Shown here: positions 44,375 through 55,540 of the stretch, in pieces
Layout: every line of letters begins with the position of its first letter
Position numbering within the stretch: the stretch's first letter is position 1
Source: Forficula auricularia
Taxonomy: Eukaryota; Arthropoda; Insecta; Dermaptera; Forficulidae
Reading direction: 5' to 3'
DNA length: 64,000 nt
Assembly: GCA_024734495.1 (NCBI GenBank)
Contig: JALMQS010000137.1
Coordinates: 558,001 to 622,000, forward strand
Made by a program: the position numbers and the translations under genes
Notes under the pieces: generated by a model
Told to the model about the DNA's origin: nothing
The model's input: the letters and a program-made list of their open reading frames with translations, nothing else
Databases searched by the model: none

Positions 44375-44700
44375 TGGTATGGTGAAGTATTGTAATCATG
44401 GATTAGAAAAAAGTGTTTTATTTGCTTCGTATTTTCGAAATATTAAAAAAAAAACTGAAATTATTTTAATAAAAAAAAGAGTGTATTCATGGCCTTTTGA
44501 TCTACAATAAAGCCTTGTATATGGAACATCGGAAAACTTATTTTTTAAGGGATATTAATTATTTTATTAAAATGTCTATTAGTGAGTGAGTACGTGAGTG
44601 AGTGAGTTACCAAATTTTCTGTACGCTCTAGCTCAAAAACCAATGAGGGTATCAAAACAAAATTTTATATTTAGATATTTTATATTTTATTATATTTATT
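44375..44700 (+). repeat. Dispersed repeat with GTGA-rich microsatellite, copy 2
   Basis: ggtatggtgaagtattgtaa, then aaaaaaactgaaattatttt, gtgagtgagtacgtgagtga, gttaccaaattttctgt and gctctagctcaaaaacca. It is co-linear with 1100-1400. Confidence 0.6.
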
Positions 44701-44774
44701 TTATTTTTTAAATTTTAACCCTTTATCAGATTTGGACTAAGTTTAAGTTCCCTATGGCTTTTAAGACCTTAGAT

Positions 44775-45322
44775 CCGTGCTTCTCAAAATTTTTGAAGTT
44801 TGGGAACACTAAACACTAACATTTTTTATGCGCGGAACGCCTACAAAAAACATAAACTTTGAAATAACTTTTAGGAGATAGGTGTTGGTTCAAAGTGAAA
44901 CATTTTTTAATAATAAAAAATTAGGTAAAATTACGAGGTGGGTTTCATATAAAATAAAATAAAAGATAAGTGAGTTTTGATTTCGATATATTTCGAAATC
45001 AAAACTCACTTATCTTTTCTTTTATTTTATGTGAAACCCACCTCGTAATTTTACCTAATTTTTTATTATTATAAATTTTAAACCAGAGGTGGCCAACCCG
45101 GTAGTGCTTACTGATTTTGGAAAAATTTTACACTTTTGTACAATACCCTTATTATATTATACAAATTCACTCGGTCTAGTCTGCAATTATATACAAAAAT
45201 AGTTTCACAATGTATTGATTTTTCTTTTACAATTTTTTTAATTTGTGTATTTGATTTTTTAGCGGAACACTTGAAGTGGCTTTCTAGAGCCCAGTGTTCC
45301 GAGGACCACGGTTTGAGAAATA
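44775..45322. mobile_element. hAT-like element, old, with nested palindrome
   Basis: Left cgtgcttctcaaaatttttg and right ccagtgttccgaggaccacg, gtttgagaaatac follow the common hAT end pattern (cagtg-ttctcaaa ... ggaccacgg). gggaacactaaac / gcggaacacttg are the subterminal pair. The element is interrupted by the palindrome 44909-45070. At 45084 a second hAT-like end, cagaggtggccaacccgg, is present. No transposase. Confidence 0.55.
44909..45070. mobile_element. Palindromic insertion of about 160 bases
   Basis: Left arm aataataaaaaattaggta, attacgaggtgggtttcat, ataagtgagttttgatttc and right arm gaaatcaaaactcacttat, atgtgaaacccacctcgtaa, aattttttattatt are almost exact complements, with only a cgatatattt spacer. 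Arms of about 78 bases make a very strong hairpin. Confidence 0.8.
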
Positions 45323-46229
45323 CCATTACGAAAATCAGCTTCATAAAATGGCGTAGGGGGTACCCCTATAGCAGGTATGTTAAAGTCATGAGATGGCCAC
45401 ATCACTTTTTTTTAACAAGAAAAATATAAAAAAAAATCATATAAATTTTATATTTTTCAAAATTTCCGTTGAGGGTTGAACCCTTATCTACATCTTCCCC
45501 CTGGTTCTGGCATTGATTGGAGGATTCGAAAAATATGGAAGAAGGGAGGGAATTCCAGTCTCTTGGAGTTGTGGGGATAAAGGAATTGATGAATTTATTG
45601 GTTCAATTTGTTTTGACACCATTAGAGTGCAGAGTAATTGTAAATCGACTATTTTGCGTAAACGAAGGTTTAGGAGACTCAATGATTATGAATGAAGCAA
45701 CTTGAATATGAGAAATTTCAAGTACGGATAGAAATAGATTGAAATTTTCTTAAAAAATTATAAGAGAGTGTCATTTATTAGATCCGATGAATATTAATAA
45801 GATACTTTAGTATTTCAAAGTAAAATGTTTGTTTTAGATTTTATCATTTGTTTTTTAATACCGTGAGAAATATTAAAGTCAGAATAATATAATATTCATT
45901 TTTTTATATTTTATTTTTATGAAGAGAAATAAAAAATATAAATACATACATAAAGAATATATGAGTATGGCTAAATTTCCTAAATATAAAAGTGAAATGG
46001 TATTAGCATATTTTTATGATCAAAATATGCTTATTCAAGCAAATTATTGTTTTCTTTTTACTAATTGATTCTCTGATTCCATCCGTTATATTAATCCTAC
46101 TCTAATTTTATATTAATATGAAGTAGTAACTTTCATACAAGGGTGGTGGAAAGTTGTTCCCTTATTTAATTCTACTTAGGATATTTCCGTGATTAAATGA
46201 ATTCTTTTCCCAAAGTTCGCCCTCTGAAT
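45323..46229. other. No gene seen
   Basis: Overlapping open frames of 60-64 codons on both strands at 45488-45705 fall in a moderately GC-rich patch (ggaattccagtctcttggag) without known motifs. The rest is AT-rich. Confidence 0.4.
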
Positions 46230-46345
46230 CAATTCTTATAGACTGATGAAGGGGGGCAAAGCCCTCTAAACTATAGTCTCGTTATAAATAAATTAAAAAA
46301 TTTATTTTTCCAGCAGAAGACACACTCTTTTATTGTCTCCTTTAA
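46230..46345 (+). mobile_element. PLE-like terminal repeat, one arm
   Basis: Hammerhead-like motif, then ctcgttataaataaatt, tttttccagcagaagacac and cttttattgtctccttt. It is co-linear with 26761-26885. Confidence 0.65.
46243..46278 (+). ncRNA. Hammerhead-like motif, core damaged
   Basis: CUGAUGA, A, GGGGGGC, AAA, GCCCUCU, AAA, C, UAUA, GUC. Helix II has seven pairs including G-U wobbles, and the 2-bp helix III with UAUA loop and GUC triplet is intact. The G of GAAA is replaced by U. Helix I can form: cttatagA-side UUAUA-GA against UC-gu-UAUAA, with a two-base bulge. Confidence 0.4.
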
Positions 46346-46633
46346 TATTAGTGTGAATAATATAGTGTTTTTATATTTTATATTGAATTGTTCGGTCCTT
46401 GAACGCCTGCAGTATAGACAACCAGTAGAACTCCTCGCATGAAAAATGATCCTGTGGGCTATTGTCTGGGTTTATTTGTTTTAAAACTACACACTATTCA
46501 ACTTTAGAATTAAATTAAGTTTATGAATTAATCTTGAGCTCTTTGTTCAAACCTCACTCATTGCAAAAATTTAACCGTCTATAAACTGGCCTCTACACTT
46601 ATTTATACTAAAACACTCACCCATTCATTGTAT

Positions 46634-47288
46634 ATAAACAGTAGGGTGCTCCTTATTTTCGATATTTTCGAATATTTACGCTGACAGAGCTCACACGGTT
46701 CTAAATAAATAAAAAAATCCCCAAGTTTCAAGTCTCTATCTCAATTTTAACCTAATGCTAGACAGCGATTAAGATTCCCACTAAATAACATGGGTTTTGG
46801 CATTGAATGATCAATTATTTATTCCGGCCAAAGTAATGGTTCAAAAAAATTGAAACTCTGTAGACTTTATCCTTATAATAGTAGCTATCCCTCAGAATTT
46901 TTAAAGATTTTTAGCTATTATAATTTTGGAGTCTATAACTTACTAAAACTAAGATATAGCAGTATTTGATCTATATGTAACTTCAAAATTTTAAGAGCTA
47001 AGAATCTGTAAAAATTCTGAAGGATATTTGCTATTATAAGGATACAGTCTACAGAGTTTCAATTTTTTTGAACAATTACTTTGGTCAGAATAAAAAATTG
47101 ATCATTCAATGCCAAAACCCCCATGTTATTTAGATGGGAATCTTAATCGCTCTGAAGCACTAGATTAAAATTGAGATAGAGACTTGAACCTTGGGGGATA
47201 TTTTTTTTTTATTCATTTAGAACCATATGAGCCCCTGTCCGAGAAAATATTTGAAAATATCCCAAATAAGGTGCACCCTAATAAACAG
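46634..47288. mobile_element. hAT-type foldback MITE, copy 2 (639 bases)
   Basis: The target duplication ataaacag lies at 46634-46641 and 47281-47288. The element 46642-47280 starts tagggtgctccttattttc and ends inverted tagggtgcacctta. It is co-linear with copy 1 at 39707-40351 across both arms, including ttggcattgaatgatcaatt and gactttatccttataatagt blocks. Two intact target duplications in two copies show real transposition. Confidence 0.85.
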
Positions 47289-47494
47289 GCATTAAAAAAA
47301 GTAAAAAACTATAAGAATATGGCTAAATAGACCCTAGTATCCAAGGAAAAAAAATATAAACTTAAATCCAGAGGTGTAGGAAACCTAAAAGATGACATTT
47401 TAATAAATAACAGACTCGTAATTTAAATATTAACTTGAAAAAAAAATATATAATCAGCATTTTTATTTTGCAAAAACATATTTTCATTTAAGTG

Positions 47495-47600
47495 ATTTTA
47501 TTTTGTCGAGAGTAGCAGAATTTTTGATTCATAAAGCGTAATCAATGAGGTTTCCCTCTGGTTGATACAAATAAACATACCTATACCTACATATATATTC
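47495..47600 (-). mobile_element. PLE-like terminal fragment
   Basis: gattttattttgtcgagagt, agcagaatttttgattcat, then aatgaggtttccctctggtt and gatacaaataaacatacc match the minus sense of 4760-4866. The hammerhead region is not found beyond it. Confidence 0.6.
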
Positions 47601-47779
47601 TTATATCGAATATAAATAGGTATGTATATATATATATATATAATTTATTTTTTAAATACTATTTGTTTCTTGTGTGGATAGCTTGGTATAGCAACAGAAC
47701 GAATTTACCTATAAGTATTCAATTGGATAATAGAACCCCTGAGAAATAGCAGATAAAATATTTATATATATATTTTTAC

Positions 47780-48130
47780 TTTATCCAATGCGAAGCATGG
47801 GAGAAAGTATTGGAATCGCTCTCGCGGCAAGCGCGACTTCAAAGGGTCCTCAGGTAAAGACTACGGAACCCATTGACTCAAGTAAGGTCACAAATTGAAG
47901 TATTCAATGAGATTGAATTTTAGCACGTGACGGTTTTGCCAAAAATTACCTGGGATCTCGACGAGAGGCCAAAAAGTGCCCTTTTTTTCGAAGTGCGTGC
48001 GGATGGATGGATGTATGTGTGTTATCGTTTTTTTGGTCCACGAATTTTTCCACACCGTTGCACCGAATGAATTGAAATTGAAAACCTACCAGTATTTTAA
48101 CAAAATGAAGCGCTGATTAGTTTTTGGTAC
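47780..48130 (+). repeat. GC-richer unassigned segment, repeat-like
   Basis: ctctcgcggcaagcgcgact, gacgagaggccaaaaagtgc and a ggatggatggatgtatg run, then accgttgcaccgaatgaat. The microsatellite plus 'caccgaatgaattgaaa' layout recalls the 1100 and 44375 repeats but without close identity. No open frame. Confidence 0.35.
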
Positions 48131-48638
48131 ATATCGGTCCACAAACATTAGTACTTTATTTCAGTACTTTTTTAGTTTGTTCTAAATATCTTGAAAATGA
48201 CTTAACCAATTTTGATGAAATTTAATATCCTAATTAAGTACGTTTGGACCCACAAAAAAGGTTAAATAAAGTTTTTAGTAAAATTATATTTTAAAGTACT
48301 TTACTCTAGAACATATTAATATTTCAAATGAATTTGGATAAAGTTTAGCAACGATCCGTTGCAGTTTGTTTTCATTTATGTTTGACTAGTCATACCAAAT
48401 AAATAGAGTAATAGAAATATTAAATACATAGATGAGAAATTATATTAAAAGGGAAAAAAATAAAAATTATAAAAAAATCATAAAATTAATAAAAAATATA
48501 ACTTACAAAATGAATACAAAAACAATAACTAGCTATACTAATAAACATAATACATATATTTAAAAATACAAATTACAACTACTTATAAATAAAATATTTA
48601 TAAATCAAATAATGATGAAGGTACACCTTTGAAAATTC
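48131..48638. other. AT-rich stretch, no gene seen
   Basis: No inverted repeats or open frames recognised. Confidence 0.4.
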
Positions 48639-48678
48639 AAATAAAGTAAAGAAAATTTAAATTTTCTTTACTTTATTT
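48639..48678. repeat. 40-base perfect palindrome
   Basis: aaataaagtaaagaaaattt followed by its exact complement. It is followed at 48690 by the atgtttcacc...acccacacc word also seen at 8769, so it is part of a small repeat family. Confidence 0.7.
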
Positions 48679-48934
48679 AAATATGTTTCACCAAGAACCC
48701 ACACCATTCTCGCTTAACAAAAAAAGTTATATTCAATTTCTTTATTTAACTTTGGAAAATTCACATTCAATTTGAAATTGATGCTAGAAAAAGTGTGATT
48801 TAATATTATGGAAACTTTTAAAAGAAAACACCCTGTATGTTATGTCCAAACTTGATTCGCTGCACCCTTCCACTTGAAGATTGAACGTTATTTTATGTGT
48901 ATCGATATAAACAACATGACGTTTAAAATCATTT

Positions 48935-49215
48935 CGTAAGGGTCGACGGAATCTAAAAATAGGGGGTGTGGGCGAATCAGTGATTCGGGGCGATTTTTGG
49001 CCGAGTCATGAGAGAAAGAGGGAAATAAGGGCCGAAACTGCGTAGAGCATGATGGATCGGTTCCAGAATTCGAGTCTGGGTTTGGGGGTAGACACCCTAA
49101 AGGGCCAACGGCAAGCTAGATAAATTAGCAGGGTACATGGATCAAACAAATAAGCCCCAGTATTCTTCCCGCAGAGATAAGCCCCATCTCCTGGACAGAG
49201 TCAACGACAAGACTT
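48935..49215. promoter_or_regulatory. GC-rich block, single copy
   Basis: agggggtgtgggcgaatcag, cggggcgatttttggccgag, aagggccgaaactgcgtaga and gggccaacggcaagctagat in an AT-rich setting. No frame of interest on either strand and no repeat partner. Possible conserved regulatory element. Confidence 0.3.
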
Positions 49216-49496
49216 CCTTCTTACAATTACAAATATTACTTTCAAAAATACGATCCTGGTGATAAATCTACTACATTAAGAGATAAGGAAAAATATTTTT
49301 GCACATTGGATAAGATGCGTTTGTCATTTATATGAATGGTCATTCAATATTTTGATGCAATAAAATTTTATTGGGTCATTTCAACCTCTTCCCTTCTTCA
49401 AAGAAACATTGTATTTGTTTCATAATAATTCATAATAAAATCTTTGGATTTCTAATGTCTAAAATAGATATCTTATAAAAAAATTTATTTACTAGA

Positions 49497-49860
49497 GCAG
49501 CGGTCGCCAACCCGTAGCTCGCGGAGTCATTTTTGGTAGCTTTTTTAACCGACTTCAAAAAAGGAGGAGGTTCTCTATTCGATTGAATTTTTTTTTTTTT
49601 TTTTTTTTTTTGTGCCTATGTTACCTCATATCTCCGCCAATTGTCAACCGATTTTGAAAATTTTTTTTGCATTGGGTCCAGTCTAGCTTCCGATTGGTCC
49701 CATTCTTTTTTCGATTTTTTTTCATAGGTATTAGACCTTTTTTATTAGGTTTGTTTAGGTTTGTTTAGACCTAACCTCTTTGTTTATGAACCGATTTCGA
49801 TGGTTCTTTTTTTATCCGAAAGGGGGTGTCTTAGGGATGGTGTCATATTAATTTGGTCAA
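49497..49860 (+). mobile_element. hAT end followed by ACCGACTTC repeat
   Basis: cagcggtcgccaacccgtag, ctcgcggagtc is a hAT-like terminus, related to 62125 (gccgtcgccaaccc). It is followed at 49550 by aaccgacttcaaaaaagg, aggaggttctc, a 30-base T-run and cctcatatctccgccaattg. That second block resembles a repeat common in insect genomes. Which element inserted into which is unclear. Confidence 0.45.
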
Positions 49861-49894
49861 GTTCTGATGATATAATCACTATTAATAACATCAC

Positions 49895-50301
49895 TAAAAA
49901 GAGAAAATAAAAATTTTTAAGAAAAAAATAAAACCGACTTCAAAAAATTAAGTGCAACAAATATAAAAATACACTAAAAGGTATAAAATAATTATTATCT
50001 TATTTAGTTACAACTAAACGACGAAATATTAACACGAAATTACTTTTTGAAGTTGGTGCCAAACATATACCTTTTATGAATCGCACTCGACGGATCTTTA
50101 CTTAGTACGTTTGGCGGGTACGCTCGCTTATAGGTATAGTTTGTTTGGCACCGACTTTAAAAAGTAATTTCGTGTTAATATTTCGTCGTTTAGTTGTAAC
50201 TAAATAAGATAATAATTATTTTATACCTTTTTAGTGTATTTTTATATTTGTTGCACTTAATTTTTTGAAGTCGGTTTTTATTTTTTTCTTAAAAATTTTT
50301 A
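49895..50301. mobile_element. Foldback element (ACCGACTTC family), copy 3
   Basis: The best preserved copy. Arms 49910-50070 and 50140-50301 (about 160 bases each) pair from aaatttttaagaaaaaaata, aaaccgacttcaaaaaatta, acactaaaaggtataaaata to agttggtgccaaaca. The spacer holds gaatcgcactcgacgga and cgtttggcggg. The arms extend further than in copies 1 and 2. Confidence 0.8.
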
Positions 50302-50344
50302 TGATTGAAACCATTTCTTTTTCTCACTCCGGATTTTAATTTTG

Positions 50345-50400
50345 AAAGGGTTTTATCATGCTGAGAGTAGCAGAGTTGTTGATTCTTACGAAGAAATCAA
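50345..50400 (-). mobile_element. PLE-like terminal fragment
   Basis: gaaagggttttatcatgctg then agagtagcagagttgttgat matches the PLE terminus (4820-4866 inverted). Truncated. Confidence 0.5.
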
Positions 50401-50703
50401 CCAGTCTTACCGCCTCATTGTTTAAATTTTAAAACTAAAAGAAAGAAGGCCATTTTAAATTTTAGATCCCGGTAGAAGCCTAGGTTTGCATTATATGAAT
50501 GCTTCACTTGTCAAATCGATTAACTCCATTTTCTGAATTTTATTAAATTTTAATGACTCCTAACGGTTTATATTTTGTATTGGCTGGCAAAATGGGTTTG
50601 TGCCCGATGCCAATAAATAATATAAAAAAAACTGTTTATATTCAAAACAAATTTCTCTAAAATAAGTATTAACATCACTAAATAAATAAAAAAAAAAAAA
50701 AAA

Positions 50704-50820
50704 ATCAGCAGGTGAGTTACAGTCTCCTTAGCGTATTCCGGCTTCCATGGCCACCCTCTTGCTGTCTTAAGCATGCGTGACGGTCACGCGAGTTCAGTGC
50801 ATTTTCCACATCCCAAAAGT
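50704..50820 (-). pseudogene. 28S rRNA fragment
   Basis: Minus strand: actgaactcgcgtgaccgtc, cttaagacagcaagagggtg, gccatggaagccggaatacg, ctaaggagactgtaactcac, ctgctga. This is a very conserved large-subunit rRNA segment (canonical: gtggccatggaagtcggaat, ccgctaaggag), with several substitutions and a small gap before aactcacctgc. It ends abruptly against a long A/T run at 50683-50703. It is an isolated non-functional piece, not an rRNA gene. Confidence 0.85.
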
Positions 50821-51890
50821 GCCCAACGTTTAGGCAAGTTTCACTTCAAAAAAGTTGAATAAAAAATTATTTAATATGGAATGTTTACTCTAAAATATTT
50901 ATATAAAAATAAATATTAATATTAAAACTTTTTTAATATTTCTAGTTTTCATTGTTTTATATGGGAAATTTAAAAATTATTTAATAGAAATTTTTTCACA
51001 TATTAATTCAAAAGAGTTTAGATGAAAATTATCTTCAAATATTTAATAAAGAAATAAAAAATTTCAAACCAGCTGGTCAACATTTTATACAAATCTACAC
51101 AGATTTCTTTCTAATAAAACAATTTTATTATAGAAATGTTTTTTAGTAGGTATAAAGCAAGTTTTTATTTCTTGAATTCGAAATGAAATTTAAATTGAAA
51201 AGTTTCGGTTTCTCCTTATCTCATGAATTTTATGATTCTGTCTCAGCCTGAGAAACTCTTGGTAAATTGTTCATTTCCTATTCATTTCCGATTATGTATT
51301 TATAAAATCAATGTTGCAAGTTCTAAAAAAATGATAGCTAGTTTAACAGTTTTATTTTGTCCTTCTTCTCAATCCTAATGAGAATCTCAAGAGTGGAAAT
51401 GTCCGGTAACGACCGGTCAGACAACATGCCATTTGTGCTTTATAGGATATAGATTAACAGATCGAATCTAGGCCAATTGAGGCTTACAAGACAATCACAT
51501 GTCGCCTTTGCTTTGTTTGGGTTACTTTAGATAGTTCATTTTAAAATCAGATTCGCAATGGTCTATGTCTTATCATGTGAAGAGATTTATTGTGATTATT
51601 TAATCCAATATATATACCATATATACGAGTACATATATGAACCTAAATCAACCTAATAGTATATGTAATACATTATGTTGAATTGAGTTGAAGTTCGTTG
51701 AAAGGAATTTGAAAGTATAATTCAAGGTTATATAAACCATAAAATGTATAGATATATACTCGAATATACTATATATTTTTTTTTCAAGGATCCTTTTCAA
51801 TAGATTTTTATATAAAGTGAATTTTGTGAATAAAAAATTCAAATATTTCAACTTAAAATTTAAAAATAATAATTTAATTTAAAATATTTG
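50821..51890. other. AT-rich stretch; mild GC rise at 51360-51560
   Basis: gtccggtaacgaccggtcag and cacatgtcgcctttgctttg mark a short single-copy patch. No open frame or repeat partner. Confidence 0.4.
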
Positions 51891-51895
51891 AATTG

Positions 51896-51966
51896 GGTCA
51901 GGTTAGCCGAGAGTGTACGCTTGGTACTCTCAGGGCAGGAGCATTTAGTTCAAGCCCTCTAGCTGC
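51896..51966 (+). repeat. tRNA-Leu-like sequence, SINE head or pseudogene
   Basis: ggtcaggttagccgagagtg resembles the 5' part of class II tRNAs (A box TRGYNNANNNG), and tagttcaagccct resembles a B box, about 45 bases apart. The acceptor stem does not close properly. Probably a SINE head or tRNA-derived pseudogene rather than a working tRNA. Confidence 0.4.
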
Positions 51967-51984
51967 AAAAATTTTACTGACTAA

Positions 51985-52342
51985 ATGGGCCGTCTATAAA
52001 TTACAGCACACGAATTTCAAGATTTTTAGACCTTTACCCCCTGTGTCATATTCTGTCTCATTTTCATTCAGCCCCCTTGTATTGTGACGTCAAACTATCA
52101 CTTCTATACCCTATAATTTAATAATTGTAAAAATTTCTTTTCTAGATTTATTTTACAAACATTTTCAGGTTGGAATAATAATAACTTGAAATCTAAAAAA
52201 TATATTTGAAAATTGTGAAAATATTTTAAATTGACTTTTGTGACATCACAATTTCTAAGATCCCCAGAATCTTGTCACATTTTGTCACAAATCTGAGATG
52301 CCCCTCCCTCCTTGCTGTGTGACGTAATTTATGGACGGCCCC
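51985..52342. mobile_element. MITE with gggccgtctataaattac ends
   Basis: Left gggccgtctataaattacag, cacacg; right gtgtgacgtaatttatgg, acggcccc. These are inverted with a few differences. Internal ttgtgacgtca / tgacatcac words occur. A truncated copy lies at 5890-6030. The same GGCCGTCCATAAATTACGTCA end is widespread in insect genomes as a MITE. Confidence 0.65.
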
Positions 52343-53264
52343 TAAGCTTGCATCTACACTAATTTTTACTTAATCACATTCACTTTTATTTTATTATTTC
52401 CACATTTTTGGCACTTAGAGCCTTTGGAACTTACAATCTTCAATTTATTAACAAGAAATCAAGATTCTTCTGTAATTTTAATCAGTTATTAAAAAAATAA
52501 TTTCAATGATAATTAATATAAACTTAGAGATAGAGAAACCTAATAAAAACAATGCTTATTCATAATGATGATAGTCAGTCTCAATGTCACAAATTCTCAT
52601 TGTTTTAGTTTCATTTATTTTTTAAGAGTAAGGACAAATTCCTTCCTTACTTTTGTTTTAAGGTCGCTGCTTTTCAATACATTTTAAATAGTATTTATTA
52701 AAGATAAGAGACCAGACCAAACTCTGTTAAAATGATACTCATTAAAATCCAATCACTATAGTAGATATTTTTTCTCCTTCAAAGCAAAGCAATTCTTTTT
52801 TCTATTTCTATTTATTTAAATACATTTTTTTCTAAGTTCTAATAGACAAAAAAGGTATCAATTGATTGAACTGATGACCAGCTCATTAACTAGACTGGCA
52901 TTTTCTGGGTCAATTTTTCTTATTCAGAGAGAGTTCCAGTCTTTTTATATAATATACCGTTTGTTTAGTATTACCTATATATAGTTATAAATGAACCTGT
53001 GTAAATAGATAGTTTAGATTTTTTAAATAAATAATAATCTCTGAAGAAAGCCGGAGAAACTATGTATGTCCTATTTTCGAATCAGGAGCGTCGTCTCGCG
53101 ATCGAAAGTAAACTGATCTTCTCAGGAACGAAATAAATATATGAAATATTTTAAAAAGTCAACCGTTAAAACCAAATGAATAAAAGGAATTTTTTCTCCT
53201 TAAATTGGACTAGCACAATTAATAATATCTCAAAAACATACCTGATGAAATCAATTGGTGTGGG
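52343..53264. other. No gene seen
   Basis: AT-rich. At 53051-53080 ctgaagaaagccggagaaac loosely recalls the hammerhead-like layout but has no helix II. Confidence 0.4.
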
Positions 53265-53700
53265 CACCACACGACTTTCATGTTAGTTTCTTATTTGAAA
53301 TTATCATATTAATTTTCTTCATTCAAATTACTTTAAATTCGGTTTCCACCAGGCCATTTTGAAAAAAATGGAAAAAAGACGAAATTTCAAAATAGTAAAA
53401 TTTTTCAAGTAAACATCAACTTCCGGTTCTTCGATTTTAGCCAAAATCTTGAGGTACTTCTTCTATTCTCTAGATAGCTTAAGTTTCAAATTGCAAAGCT
53501 CTGCGACTTACCGTAAACGAGATATTAATTTACACACTCTTCCTTTATTTTAATCGATTTAAAATTTTTACACCACTCATAAATTATGACCTTTGATAAA
53601 TACACCAATTAAAAAAAAAATTGTTGGAGACTTTTTTGAGAAAATCACAAATAAACAAAGGATCTTTCATGTAAATGTCAACTTCCGGTGTTCTGATTTC
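53265..53700 (+). repeat. Dispersed repeat with internal cttccggt words
   Basis: The accacacgactttcatgtta block is shared with 12010-12220 (ctcaccacacgactttca), and the cttcctttattttaatc block is also shared. Internally, catcaacttccggttcttcg and gtcaacttccggtgttctga form a diverged direct repeat about 270 bases apart. Confidence 0.5.
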
Positions 53701-54374
53701 AATTGACTGTGTTTATTGCGCCACGCTTGCTGTACTCCTTCTAACCTAAAACGAGCCTAAGTTTCGAATTTCTAGCTCTGAGACTTTTGGTTGAGAAAAG
53801 ATGGAAGTGAGCTCATGGAAGATGGCCATCAAATTTCAATCATTATGTAAAATATTCATTTAACAAGGAAGCCTGTAGGGTAGGCTAATAAAATTCAGAG
53901 GCTTATATCGGTTGCATAAATACAGGCGGACAGCCCTCTTTGACTATTCTTTACGTTAGTACCTGGCTTTAATTAAAAGCAATAAATATATTAATAATGT
54001 ACATGAATTAAAGCATTGTTGAATTGATGTCGGCCGTAACTAATTATATCTTTGACTCGCCTGACCTAAGACCTATTTTAAATTTCACAGTCAAATTGTA
54101 AACTTATTTATTTAACCAACTCATTCGTTAATGTATTCATACCTATGACTTCTATAGACTATAATTCCCTCCCTTCTTTCATAAATTCCAAACAAATTTT
54201 CTCCTTCTTCAACTCGCTATATTCTAAAAGCAAGTTTTCAAAACTTATTCATAAAGTAAAACAAAGAGGTTGTCCTCTGCTTGATTCAAATAAACATTCA
54301 AACATATATATATCAAATATAAATAATTATATATGTATATTGTATATATATATATATATTGTTTATTTGTTTGA

Positions 54375-54409
54375 GACCATAGTTTCAAAGGCTTGGCCTT
54401 CAGTATCAG
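54375..54409 (-). ncRNA. Hammerhead-like motif, decayed
   Basis: CUGAUAC, UG, AAGGC, CAA, GCCUU, U, GAAA, C, UAUG, GUC. GAAA and the GUC triplet remain, but two core bases (GA of CUGANGA) are changed. Not expected to cleave. Confidence 0.3.
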
Positions 54410-54551
54410 TCTTTTATTAATTATAAATATTATTTTTAATGGGTTCAGTATAATTTTTTAACTAAGCTTGTCTGCTTAAGTAAGAACAAACATTTTCAAT
54501 ATCCACTCGATACTGACCCCATGAAAAATAATATTTATAATTAATAAAAGA

Positions 54552-54586
54552 ATGATGATGAAGACCAAGCTTTTGGAACTATAGTC
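54552..54586 (+). ncRNA. Hammerhead-like motif, decayed twin
   Basis: AUGAUGA, U, GAAGACCAAGCUUUU, GGAA, C, UAUA, GUC. The first core C is A, GAAA is GGAA, and helix II is partly lost. Helix III and the triplet are kept. Confidence 0.3.
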
Positions 54587-55339
54587 TCAAACAAATAAAT
54601 AATATATATATATATTTGTGTATGTTTAATTGGATCAAACAGAGGACGGCCTCTTTGATTCAACAGCTCTGCCTTTTGGCAAAATAAAAACTTTTCAATT
54701 AAATCAAAACTTATTGGTTACCTATGCATATTTTTGCGAACATTTAATTAACAAATATTCTGCCTTGACTTCTGCAAACAGCATGACTTAATTACTAACA
54801 AAATTATGAAATTTAAATTGAAAGAGTTATTAAAATTTAATAATAAATAAATAAATAAATAAATAAAATAATAAAATACTAAGAACTAAATTAAAAAAAA
54901 AGTTATCTAAGAGATGTTTTTTAAAAATTAGTTATTGATAAAGAAAATACAGCATCCTGTTACCGAAGGACGATCACATACTAATTCAACATTTAAAAGT
55001 TTAATGAAACTAAACTTTTTTCATATTCATAGAGTTGTTTTTCTTTAGCTAAAGTTATATTTATTATTTAAACATAAATACTACTATATAATACTTATTT
55101 AAAAAAATATATATATACTCTTTTTAGCTTAATATTCCCCCTAAAAGATTATATTCTTTAAAAATTGAAAAATATATTTATGAAGAATATCTAAACTAAT
55201 AGATCAAAGACAAGCGTATTTACAGAATCTCTTTTACCTGGTTTCGTTAAGAGTTCTTCATACTACTCTCTTTTTGAAATTCTTTGCATATCCTCTACCT
55301 TTATACTTTGAAATATATTTTTCTTTTCCTTTGTTAAGT

Positions 55340-55540
55340 ATTTGCGTCTTTATTGGAAAATTTCATATAGAAAGGTTACTAATACTAATGCTAAACACCC
55401 TGTTTTATATAATAATTTAAAAAAAGCTTTGACAAAAAAAAAATACAATTGCTTGAGGTTAGAGACACATCTTCTCGACTTTCTTAACACGATCCAGACA
55501 GTGGAGGCGCCGTTGAGCGAGCGCCCAGCCTGCTAAATTG
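55340..55540 (+). other. Unassigned segment with short GC patch
   Basis: A 64-codon plus open frame ends in ggcgccgttgagcgagcgcc. The translation has no recognised motif. It lies inside the interval between the inverted arms 53805-55950. Confidence 0.25.

Larger units (their letters stand above)
54250..54703. mobile_element. PLE-like foldback insertion, copy 2
   Basis: 454 bases bounded by the 12-base duplication tcaaaacttatt (54238-54249 and 54704-54715). Same architecture as 4411-4866: outer acaaagaggttgtcctctgc arm, hammerhead-like motif in minus sense, tattaattataaat stem, a spacer of about 110 bases, then the mirror order and the right-only tail acagctctgccttttggca, aaataaaaacttttcaatt. 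Divergence from copy 1 is visible throughout, so these are independent insertions of the same structure. Confidence 0.75.

Noticed and set aside
53041..53080. ctgaagaaagccggagaaac as a hammerhead motif
   Set aside because: No helix II can form between the core words.
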